A stretch of DNA of 7,340 nucleotides. It comes from DATMXS01 sp050260275 (GTDB lineage: Bacteria; Acidobacteriota; Terriglobia; Bryobacterales; Bryobacteraceae). Location: assembly GCA_050260275.1 (NCBI GenBank), contig JBLNBX010000187.1, forward strand, positions 1 to 7,340, read 5' to 3'. The notes below the pieces were generated by a model. That model did not search any database and was not told the origin of the DNA. It worked only from the letters and a program-made list of their open reading frames with translations. A program made the position numbers and the translations under genes. Shown here in pieces: positions 1 to 5,581 of the stretch. Numbering within the stretch: position 1 is the stretch's first letter; each line of letters starts with the position of its first letter.

Positions 1-300
1 TGTCATGTAGACAACGCCGCCGCCCAGGATTTCGATACCCGCTTTGCGGAACTCGGCTGCTCCGGCGGCAAGCTCCTTCGGCGAACTGCGGTACGGCAGG
101 TGGAACTCCTTGATGGTGACGTAGCGGATGCCGAGCTTCGCGATCATGCGGATGGCGAGCGCGCGTTGGAACATGCGCAGCGAGTAGCTGGCAACGCCAA
201 GCCGGATATCGCCCGCAGCAGAGGTGGATTGCGCGGCTAGGGCAGGTGCCACCGCTACGGCGCCGAGCGCGCCGGCGAAGGCGCGGCGTGTGGTGTTCAT
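1..300 (-). CDS. Sugar phosphate isomerase/epimerase-like TIM-barrel protein, Tat-exported (N-terminal 100 aa only)
   Basis: An open frame runs from ATG at 300-298 off the left edge with no stop; 100 codons are visible. The protein starts MNTTRRAFAGALGAVAVAPA. This is a twin-arginine (Tat) signal with RR at residues 5-6, a hydrophobic Ala/Val/Leu stretch at about 8-22, and a likely signal peptidase site near ALA/AQ at 20-24. The mature part opens with DIRLGVASYSLR (31-42), which resembles strand 1 of the xylose isomerase-like (AP endonuclease 2) TIM barrel. It continues through an 'AKLGIRYVTIKEFHLPY' second strand and 'KAGIEILGGGVVY' third strand. Such proteins usually isomerise or epimerise sugars or sugar acids, but metal ligands and catalytic residues lie outside the window, so the substrate is unknown. 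Tat export implies folding in the cytoplasm and action in the periplasm. It lies 62 bases downstream of pheT on the same strand. No Shine-Dalgarno is visible; the start was chosen because the Tat motif begins there. The family call is from memory of typical sequences. Confidence 0.82.
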   Translation of the reverse strand, partial: MNTTRRAFAGALGAVAVAPALAAQSTSAAGDIRLGVASYSLRMFQRALAIRMIAKLGIRYVTIKEFHLPYRSSPKELAAGAAEFRKAGIEILGGGVVYMT

Positions 301-324
301 GCTGCTAATGGTACACGCGGGCGA

Positions 325-341
325 GGCGGCGCGAAGCCGCC
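325..341 (-). terminator. Possible terminator or attenuator hairpin between pheT and the isomerase-like gene
   Basis: A perfect 6-bp GC-only stem (GGCGGC / GCCGCC) with a 5-base loop lies 22 bases after the pheT stop codon, in the 62-base gap before the next gene. There is no T-tract after it on the minus strand, so it does not meet the classical intrinsic-terminator pattern. It could be a weak pause or processing site, or chance in GC-rich DNA. Confidence 0.25.
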
Positions 342-362
342 CGGCAGCATGGCGCGGGCGGA

Positions 363-2726
363 TCAGACCCTAAGTTCGTAGCCTGCAGCGCGCATGCCTT
401 CGATGATACGCGTGCGGATCGAGCCGACTTCCTCGAGCGACAGGGTGTGGTCCTCGGCGGCGACGGTCAGCTTGTAGGACACGCTCTTGCTGCCCTCGGG
501 AATCGGCGGACCGGAATACTCGCGCACGAACTCCACAGCCTCGAGCAGCTCCCCGGCCAGTTGCGCCAGCCGCGCGCCGATCTGGGCGACGGGCTCGCGC
601 GCCGGCGCGATCACGGACAGGTCGAACGAGCTCGACGGATACCGCCGGATGGCCTTGTACTTGACCTCGCCCGCTTCCGAGAGACGCCGCACGATCTGCA
701 AATCCAGATCGAGGATGGCGGCGCGCCCCGTTTCAAGCAGCGACGGGTGAAGCTCGAAGAGACGCCCCACCACTTCACCACGCCAGATGACTTCGGCCGC
801 GCGGGCCGGGTGCTCGAACTGGCGCGGCTGGGCGTGCCGGAGTTCGGCTCCGCGCATCAGGCACTCGGCCAGGCGCTTCACCTCGAAAAGGCCGGCCTCG
901 CCGCCGTCTTTTTCCCAAATCGCCGCGGCGAAATGCGGGATCTCGCAAGGCAGCTCCGAATCGGGGGACTCGCCGCCAGGCGCGCCGGCGCGCGGGTGTA
1001 TTTCAGCGCCGATCTCGAAGATGCGGAAGGCGTCGAAATGCCGGCTGTTATCGACAATGTTGCGGTAGATACCCGGCAAGAGGCTCAGACGCATGAGCGT
1101 CTGTTCGGCCGAGATGGGGTTGGCCACGCGCAGGTGCGCGGCGGGGTCGAAGCCGAGCGCGCGCGCCTGGTTCTCGCTGATGAACGAGTAGTTCGACACC
1201 TCCGTGAAACCCTGCGCAGCGGCCATCGCGCGCACGCGGCGCTCGACCAGGCGCTCCGGGTTCGCCGGCGGCACGGTGACGGGCAGAAGCGGCGGCTGAG
1301 GCGTGATCGAGTCGTAACCAATCATGCGCCCGACTTCCTCCACCAGGTCATCTTTGATGGAGATGTCTTTCGTAGCGCGCCAGCTCGGCACAGTTACGGA
1401 GAACACGCGCGGGCGCGGCTCGGCGACGCCAAACTCGAGGCGCTCGAGTATCTGCCGCACCTCCGCATCGGGCACCTTGCGGCCCAGCTTGCGGGCAAGC
1501 CAGTCGAGAGGCAGTTCAATGGGCGCGGGCGGCGTCTGCGGGCGCTGCTGATCGGCGAGCCCGCCGGCGACACGAATCCCCGGAGATACCATCTGGAGCA
1601 GCTCGACAGCGCGCGCGAGCCCCCGGACGGTGTTCTGCGGATCCTGCGATTTCTCGAACCGCATGGAGGCGTCGGTCCGCAGCTTGAGCTTCGCGGCCGT
1701 TCTGCGAATGCTCGTAGCCTGGAAGTTCGCGCTTTCGAGAACGATGCGTTTGGTGCGCTCGTGGATGGCGCTGTCGAGGCCGCCCATGACTCCTGCGAGG
1801 CCAACTGCTCCGCGGGCGTCCGCGATGACCAGGTTCGTGCGGTCCAGCGTGTAGCTCTCGCCGTTGAGAGCGACAAAAACCGAGCCGTCGCGCGCGGGGC
1901 GGACGTAGATAGTATCGCCGTGCAGCAAATCGGCGTCGAATGCGTGCATTGGCTGGGCGAGTTCGGCCATCACCCAGTTCGTCACGTCAACTATGTTGTT
2001 GATCGGGTTGATTCCGATGCACTCCAACCGGTACTGGAGCCACAGAGGCGACGGCTGCACGGTGACGTTCTCAAAAACCAGCGCGCTGTACCGCGGGCAG
2101 AGGCTGTCGTCCTCGATGGACAGCTTGACGGGCGAGACACCTTCGGGAATAAGCTCCAGGCGCACTGGGTCGCGGAGTTCGCAGCCGGTGATGGCGGCTA
2201 CTTCGCGCGCCATTCCGAAGTGCCCCCACAGGTCCGGGCGGTGTGTAAGGGACTTGTTGTCGATCTCGATGATGGAGTCCGGCGCGCAGCCGGGCACGGG
2301 CTGTCCGGGTTCGCCGGACAGTTCCAGAATGCCCGCCGCGTCGCGGCTGACGCCGAGTTCGGCGCCCGAGGCCAGCATGCCGTCGCTCACGACGCCGGAA
2401 ACGGCTATGGCATCGATCGAACGCCCCGCCAGGTCTGTCCCGGCGGGCACGTAGGCGGTCACAACGCCCACCCGGCAGTTAGGCGCGCCGCAGACTACGG
2501 TTTTGGTGCCGTAACGGCCGGTTTCGACAGTTGCTTTGACGTTGTGCGAACCGGGGATCGGCTCGACGGCCGTTATCAGCGCCGTGCAAACCCGCTCGAG
2601 ATGCGCGCCCACGCGGCGGACGCCCTCGCTCTCGGCGGTCTTCATGGTGATGGCGCGCGAAAGCTGTAACGGGTCCATTCTGAGACCCGTTGTGAGTTCG
2701 GAAAGCCAGTTGTAAGAGAAGTCCAT
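363..2726 (-). CDS. pheT: Phenylalanyl-tRNA synthetase beta subunit (EC 6.1.1.20)
   Basis: Cytoplasmic large subunit of the (alpha-beta)2 class II enzyme that charges tRNA-Phe; it binds tRNA, edits mis-acylated Tyr and stabilises the PheS catalytic core. At 787 aa it has normal bacterial full length. The N-terminus MDFSYNWLSE is typical of PheT. A tRNA-binding (EMAP/OB-like) domain spans about 40-150. Next comes 'HRPDLWGHFGMAREVAA' at 162-178, then the B3/B4 editing domain at about 210-385 with 'NPINNIVDVTNWVM' (240-253) and 'RTDASMRFEK' (350-359). The B5 domain lies at about 400-475, with 'DDLVEEVGRMIGYD' at 459-472 carrying its acidic residues. A catalytic-like, inactive synthetase core spans about 490-680. 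The C-terminal ferredoxin-fold anticodon-binding domain is at about 695-787. In that domain the usual 'FP..RRD' start reads YPSSSFD (696-702), which may be lineage-specific. The ATG is 6 bases after the pheS stop with no clear Shine-Dalgarno, so translation is probably coupled to pheS. Confidence 0.98.
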   Translation of the reverse strand: MDFSYNWLSELTTGLRMDPLQLSRAITMKTAESEGVRRVGAHLERVCTALITAVEPIPGSHNVKATVETGRYGTKTVVCGAPNCRVGVVTAYVPAGTDLAGRSIDAIAVSGVVSDGMLASGAELGVSRDAAGILELSGEPGQPVPGCAPDSIIEIDNKSLTHRPDLWGHFGMAREVAAITGCELRDPVRLELIPEGVSPVKLSIEDDSLCPRYSALVFENVTVQPSPLWLQYRLECIGINPINNIVDVTNWVMAELAQPMHAFDADLLHGDTIYVRPARDGSVFVALNGESYTLDRTNLVIADARGAVGLAGVMGGLDSAIHERTKRIVLESANFQATSIRRTAAKLKLRTDASMRFEKSQDPQNTVRGLARAVELLQMVSPGIRVAGGLADQQRPQTPPAPIELPLDWLARKLGRKVPDAEVRQILERLEFGVAEPRPRVFSVTVPSWRATKDISIKDDLVEEVGRMIGYDSITPQPPLLPVTVPPANPERLVERRVRAMAAAQGFTEVSNYSFISENQARALGFDPAAHLRVANPISAEQTLMRLSLLPGIYRNIVDNSRHFDAFRIFEIGAEIHPRAGAPGGESPDSELPCEIPHFAAAIWEKDGGEAGLFEVKRLAECLMRGAELRHAQPRQFEHPARAAEVIWRGEVVGRLFELHPSLLETGRAAILDLDLQIVRRLSEAGEVKYKAIRRYPSSSFDLSVIAPAREPVAQIGARLAQLAGELLEAVEFVREYSGPPIPEGSKSVSYKLTVAAEDHTLSLEEVGSIRTRIIEGMRAAGYELRV

Positions 2727-2732
2727 CGGTGG

Positions 2733-3776
2733 CTAGAACTGATTCAGGAACCTCAGATCGCCGGATTGCAGCAGGCGGATGTCGTCTATGGCGTAGCGCA
2801 TCATCGCCAGACGCGTAAGGCCGAGGCCGAAGGCGAAGCCGTTCCACTCCTCGGGATCTATGCCGCTCAGCCGCAGCACGTTGGGGTGGACGAGGCCGCA
2901 TGGCAGCAACTCCACCCAGCCGCCGTGCTTGCAAACCGGGCAGCCCCCGCCGCCGCAGATCAGGCACTGTATGTCCAGCTCGAATCCGGGCTCCACGAAT
3001 GGGAAGTATCCCGGCCTGAGCCGCACGGTAACGTCGCGCCGGAAGATGTCGCTTAGCAGCGTCTTCATGAAGTAGACGAGGTGCGCGACGGAAACCTCGC
3101 GGTCCACCATCATCCCCTCGAGCTGGTAGAACGTGTGCTCGTGCGAGGCGTCCACTTCCTCGTTACGGAAAACGCGGCCGGGCGCGATCATCCTCAGCGG
3201 CGGACCGAGTCTCCGCATCCCGCGCACCTGCACGGGCGAGGTGTGCGTCCGCAGCAGCATTGCGCTCGAGAGCGGTTCCAGCCAGAAGGTATCCTGCATA
3301 TCGCGCGCAGGGTGGTCGCGCGGTATGTTGAGCGCGTCGAAATTATTCCACTCGGATTCGACCTCCGGGCCGCTCAGCACGGCAAAGCCCATGGACGTAA
3401 ACAGGTCCTCGATTTCCATCTGGACCTGGGTTACCGGATGCAGCGAACCGGGCCGCGGACCGGGAGCGGGCCTGGTGACATCCACCCACTCGCGGTCGAG
3501 ACGGGCGGCCAGCGCCGCCTGGTCGAAAGCGGCCTTGCGGGCGGCGAAGGCATTTTCCAGTGCTTGCTTGACGGCGTTGAGGCGCTTACCAATCTGAGCC
3601 CGCTCAGCGGGGGGTAGCGCACCCATCTGGCGGCTGGCGGCGGCGAGCGCGCCTTTGCGGCCGAGCACCTCGACGCGAACGGCTTCTAGCGCGGCGGCGT
3701 CCGGGGCGGAGTCGATGCGCGCGCGGGCGTGCTGCTCCAGTTCCGTGAGCGTCGTCTCGAGCGATGCGGTTGACAT
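2733..3776 (-). CDS. pheS: Phenylalanyl-tRNA synthetase alpha subunit (EC 6.1.1.20)
   Basis: Catalytic subunit of phenylalanyl-tRNA synthetase: it activates Phe with ATP and transfers it to tRNA-Phe, acting with PheT. The 347 aa fit the family. Residues 1-95 form the N-terminal helical coiled-coil arm that contacts tRNA. The class II core follows: motif 1 region 'GSLHPVTQVQMEIEDLF' (110-126), motif 2 'IAPGRVFRNEEVDASHEHTF' (197-216) with the EGMMVD strand after it, and motif 3 'GFAFGLGLTRLAMMRY' (313-328) with its ATP-binding Arg. Between motifs 2 and 3, residues 271-282 read CLICGGGGCPVC, a CxxC-x4-CxxC cluster that probably binds zinc. As I recall, many bacterial PheS proteins (for example from Firmicutes) have this insertion, while E. 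coli PheS lacks it. It precedes the conserved 'LVHPNVLR' strand. The ATG at 3776 is followed by a normal PheS N-terminus. No good Shine-Dalgarno is seen. The usual infC-rpmI-rplT genes are not upstream; a glycosyltransferase ends 27 bases before it. Confidence 0.98.
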   Translation of the reverse strand: MSTASLETTLTELEQHARARIDSAPDAAALEAVRVEVLGRKGALAAASRQMGALPPAERAQIGKRLNAVKQALENAFAARKAAFDQAALAARLDREWVDVTRPAPGPRPGSLHPVTQVQMEIEDLFTSMGFAVLSGPEVESEWNNFDALNIPRDHPARDMQDTFWLEPLSSAMLLRTHTSPVQVRGMRRLGPPLRMIAPGRVFRNEEVDASHEHTFYQLEGMMVDREVSVAHLVYFMKTLLSDIFRRDVTVRLRPGYFPFVEPGFELDIQCLICGGGGCPVCKHGGWVELLPCGLVHPNVLRLSGIDPEEWNGFAFGLGLTRLAMMRYAIDDIRLLQSGDLRFLNQF

Positions 3777-3792
3777 TGCAGGGAAGTAACTT

Positions 3793-3798
3793 ATTCTA
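3793..3798 (-). promoter_or_regulatory. Candidate -10 element for pheST
   Basis: On the minus strand the 27-base gap before pheS contains TAGAAT, one mismatch from the sigma-70-type -10 consensus TATAAT. It ends 16 bases upstream of the pheS ATG, predicting a leader of roughly 10 bases. No recognisable -35 hexamer is found 16-18 bases further upstream, inside the end of the glycosyltransferase gene. pheST may therefore have its own start in addition to read-through, but this is weak. Confidence 0.3.
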
Positions 3799-3807
3799 GC
3801 GTGCTAG
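3796..3807. repeat. Short inverted repeat CTAGC-GT-GCTAG at the glycosyltransferase/pheS junction
   Basis: A 5-bp perfect inverted repeat with a 2-base centre covers the TAG stop codon of the glycosyltransferase and half of the candidate pheS -10 hexamer. A symmetric site over a promoter could be an operator. At this length chance is a real possibility. Confidence 0.25.
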
Positions 3808-4952
3808 CGAGGCGGCTGTTTTTCGGTCCGCACGCGGGTTTCGCCCCAGAGCGCCCGCGGCGGCACGAAAAATATGGACACAGCGCCCGCGGCGGCGATC
3901 ATCAGCACGACAAAAGTGCGCACGGGCGAGGTGAGCCGCTTGATGGGCCAGCGCTCGGGCATGGCGGTGTCCAGAACCGCCACCCCGTAAAAAGCGGCCT
4001 GTGCGGCGAGCGCGAGAGCGCGCCACGCGCCCGGTAAAGCAAAGCTCGCCGCCGCCATCGCAATGAGAGCCCAGGGCAGCAGAAGCCTGCCGAACTTGTG
4101 CGACATGAAGTGCAGCCACATGCGGTTGCGCGGCCCGAGCAGCGCCGGGAATGCGCCGATGCTCTGGTAGACGCCGGCGAGCGTGCGCAGCTTGCGGCGG
4201 AACTCGGTGTGCAGGGCTGCCGGTTCGTCGTATGCCTTCGCGGCCTCATCCAGTACGATGCGATAGCCCTGGAAGAAGGCGCTCAGCGGCAGGTTCACGT
4301 CGTCGAGGATGGTGCCGGGCGCAAGCGGCCGCGCGAGCGAGCGCCGCATGGCGTAGATCGCTCCCGTTGCGCCTAGCATCGAGTCGATCCGGCTCAGGTT
4401 GCCCCGGATCCACTTCTCGTATTTCCAGTACAGGCCGACGTTCGACTCGGCATGCGTTGCGCCGTCGCGGATGATGAGTTCGCCGCTGGCTACGCCCACC
4501 GATGGATCGGAGAAGCATGCCACGAGTTCTTTCAGGGCATCGGGCGCCAGTTGCTGCCGGACATCGGTGAACAGGAGAATTTCGCCCGTTGCGCGTTCCA
4601 TCGCGACGTTCAACGCCACAGCCTTGCCGCTTGGTCCTATGGAAAGCACGTGCAAGTTTGGCGCATCGAACGCCGCGGCCACTTTCGCGGTGGCGTCGCG
4701 GCAGCCGTCACAAACGACGATGACCTCGACGAGTTCGCGCGGATAGTCGAGGGCGTAGATGGACTCGAGCTTGGCGCGGATCCAGCGCTCGCCGTTGCGG
4801 ACAGGAAGAAGGATCGATACGGTCCTCTCGGCGGGCTGCTTCTGAACGGGCCGCTTTGCGCGCCGCGCGGCAAGCGCCAGCAGCGCCGGGTACCCGAGCA
4901 CTACATAGACGACGAAACCGGCGCTCAGAAGAAAGATTGCGATGCCGAGCAC
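3804..4952 (-). CDS. Membrane-bound family 2 glycosyltransferase (BcsA/PgaC/NodC-like)
   Basis: A 382-aa inner-membrane glycosyltransferase that probably transfers or polymerises a sugar from a nucleotide-sugar donor on the cytoplasmic face. Residues 2-29 form a transmembrane helix. The GT-A domain spans about 44-240: 'TVSILLPVRNGE' (44-55), 'VIVVCDGCRDAT' (77-88, donor-binding Asp), 'GPSGKAVALNVAM' (106-118), 'LLFTDVRQ' (126-133) in the DxD position, 'GATGAIYAMRR' (194-204), and 'TILDDVNLP' (214-222), which supplies the probable catalytic Asp. 'EFRRKLRTLAG' (250-260) stands where processive enzymes have QxxRW. Further hydrophobic segments at about 286-308, 312-330 and 343-363 complete a topology like cellulose/poly-GlcNAc/chitin-oligosaccharide synthases. 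The DxD site has one Asp only (TDVRQ) and QxxRW is absent, so product and processivity cannot be assigned. The GTG start is supported by GAGG 7 bases upstream and by beginning just before the first helix. It lies upstream of pheS with 27 bases between. Confidence 0.88.
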   Translation of the reverse strand: MLGIAIFLLSAGFVVYVVLGYPALLALAARRAKRPVQKQPAERTVSILLPVRNGERWIRAKLESIYALDYPRELVEVIVVCDGCRDATAKVAAAFDAPNLHVLSIGPSGKAVALNVAMERATGEILLFTDVRQQLAPDALKELVACFSDPSVGVASGELIIRDGATHAESNVGLYWKYEKWIRGNLSRIDSMLGATGAIYAMRRSLARPLAPGTILDDVNLPLSAFFQGYRIVLDEAAKAYDEPAALHTEFRRKLRTLAGVYQSIGAFPALLGPRNRMWLHFMSHKFGRLLLPWALIAMAAASFALPGAWRALALAAQAAFYGVAVLDTAMPERWPIKRLTSPVRTFVVLMIAAAGAVSIFFVPPRALWGETRVRTEKQPPR

Positions 4953-4959
4953 TCAACAG

Positions 4960-4963
4960 CCTC
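4960..4963 (-). promoter_or_regulatory. Shine-Dalgarno site of the glycosyltransferase gene
   Basis: On the minus strand GAGG lies 7 bases before the GTG at 4952. It decides the start codon of the glycosyltransferase. It is the only clear Shine-Dalgarno sequence in front of any complete gene in this window. Confidence 0.6.
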
Positions 4964-4984
4964 ATCCGGCGCTGCGGCCGGAAG

Positions 4985-5030
4985 CCGGAATGCCGCGGCG
5001 GCCGGGACAGGGCACTCCAAAGCATTCCGG
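4985..5030. repeat. Perfect 9-bp inverted repeat upstream of the glycosyltransferase gene
   Basis: CCGGAATGC at 4985-4993 and GCATTCCGG at 5022-5030 are exact reverse complements separated by 28 GC-rich bases. They lie in the 107-base gap between the 153-aa gene and the glycosyltransferase. In minus-strand RNA they would form a stem-loop ending 32 bases before the GTG start and upstream of its Shine-Dalgarno. No T-tract follows, so it is not a classical terminator. It could be a 5' UTR structure, a regulator binding site, or a factor-dependent terminator of the upstream gene. Confidence 0.5.
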
Positions 5031-5037
5031 TCGAGAA

Positions 5038-5046
5038 ATGTTACCA
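5038..5046 (-). promoter_or_regulatory. Candidate extended -10 promoter for the glycosyltransferase gene
   Basis: The minus strand reads TGGTAACAT, fitting the extended -10 pattern TGnTAnnnT, with a hexamer (TAACAT) that has two mismatches to TATAAT. No -35 is recognisable. Transcription would start near 5031, exactly at the outer edge of the 9-bp inverted repeat (4985-5030), giving an mRNA that begins with the stem-loop. This is inferred from position only. Confidence 0.3.
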
Positions 5047-5059
5047 CACGGACCCGCGC

Positions 5060-5521
5060 CTACGCGGCCGGCGTGAACATCGAGGGTTCCTTCTCGAGTT
5101 CCCACGCGAGGTGGTTGATGTAGAGCCGAAGGACCGAATCGGGGTAGCGGCCGCGGAACTGCTCGTAAACGCGAGCCTGCCAGCCCTCCGTAAGGTATTT
5201 TGAGGCCTCCACGTTCTTGTCGAAGAACCCGTCCTGGTTCGGCACGCCGAGATAATCGAGGACCTCCGCGATCATCGCCAAATGAGATACCAGCACGCAT
5301 TGGGCCAGATCCCGCGCGAAATCCTCATCCCGCTCCGAAATTCGCGCCCAAAAACGCGGGGTTGCCTTGCGCAGAAACTCGGTGTTGAGTTTCGAGGCGT
5401 GCGCGCGCGTCTTCAGGGTCTCGTAGAGCTGATAGGTCTTCAGTTTTCCGATCGAGATCTGCCGGACCATATCAGCGAACGCATCTTCGCCAAGCGACAG
5501 GAAAACGTCCGAAAGCCGCAT
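5060..5521 (-). CDS. Uncharacterised 153-aa, mostly helical, probably cytoplasmic protein
   Basis: I do not recognise a named domain. The protein has no signal peptide and no transmembrane helix, and its composition is balanced and protein-like: Leu-, Ala- and charge-rich with many aromatic residues. It appears to be a run of amphipathic helices. Distinctive stretches are 'VRQISIGKLKTYQLYETL' (19-36), 'TPRFWARISERDEDFARDLA' (54-73), 'GVPNQDGFFDKN' (92-103), 'YLTEGWQARVYEQFRGRYPD' (109-128) and 'YINHLAWELE' (134-143). They look like the motifs of a conserved family, and I suspect homologues in other acidobacteria, but I cannot verify this. ATG at 5521 is preferred. An in-frame ATG at 5539 would add MLRWAV, but uses a TTA codon, rare here, and has no Shine-Dalgarno. 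The frame stays open far upstream, but there it is antisense to purA. The gene is divergent from purA (60 bases apart) and 107 bases upstream of the glycosyltransferase. Confidence 0.75.
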   Translation of the reverse strand: MRLSDVFLSLGEDAFADMVRQISIGKLKTYQLYETLKTRAHASKLNTEFLRKATPRFWARISERDEDFARDLAQCVLVSHLAMIAEVLDYLGVPNQDGFFDKNVEASKYLTEGWQARVYEQFRGRYPDSVLRLYINHLAWELEKEPSMFTPAA

Positions 5522-5563
5522 CACCGCCCAGCGTAACATAGGGCCGGGAAGCGTCTCGCGCCC

Positions 5564-5572
5564 TGATAAAAT
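5564..5572 (+). promoter_or_regulatory. Candidate extended -10 promoter of purA, possibly leaderless
   Basis: TGATAAAAT matches TGnTATAAT with one mismatch in the hexamer (TAAAAT, 5567-5572). No -35 hexamer is seen about 17 bases upstream, where the DNA is GC-rich. The usual 6-8-base distance to the start of transcription places the 5' end at about 5579-5580, only 2-3 bases before the purA ATG at 5582. This AT-rich patch stands out in the 60-base divergent gap. Confidence 0.45.
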
Positions 5573-5581
5573 TGAAGATCC

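Noticed and set aside
447..2669. A 740-codon open frame on the plus strand, antisense to pheT
   Set aside because: It is in exact codon-to-codon register with pheT, so it stays open simply because pheT avoids TTA, CTA and TCA codons in this stretch. The translation is Arg/His/Ala/Gly-rich with no recognisable domain.
2479..2967. Minus-strand frame across the pheS/pheT junction
   Set aside because: It is a shifted frame over two confidently identified genes; its translation is Arg-rich and matches nothing.
3796..3824. Inverted repeat followed by TTTTT on the plus strand, resembling a terminator
   Set aside because: The T-run is separated from the 5-bp stem by about 11 bases and no plus-strand gene ends here.
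4452..5123. Plus-strand open frame of 223 codons opposite the glycosyltransferase
   Set aside because: No domain, no upstream signal, and it overlaps well-recognised GT2 coding sequence and the intergenic inverted repeat.
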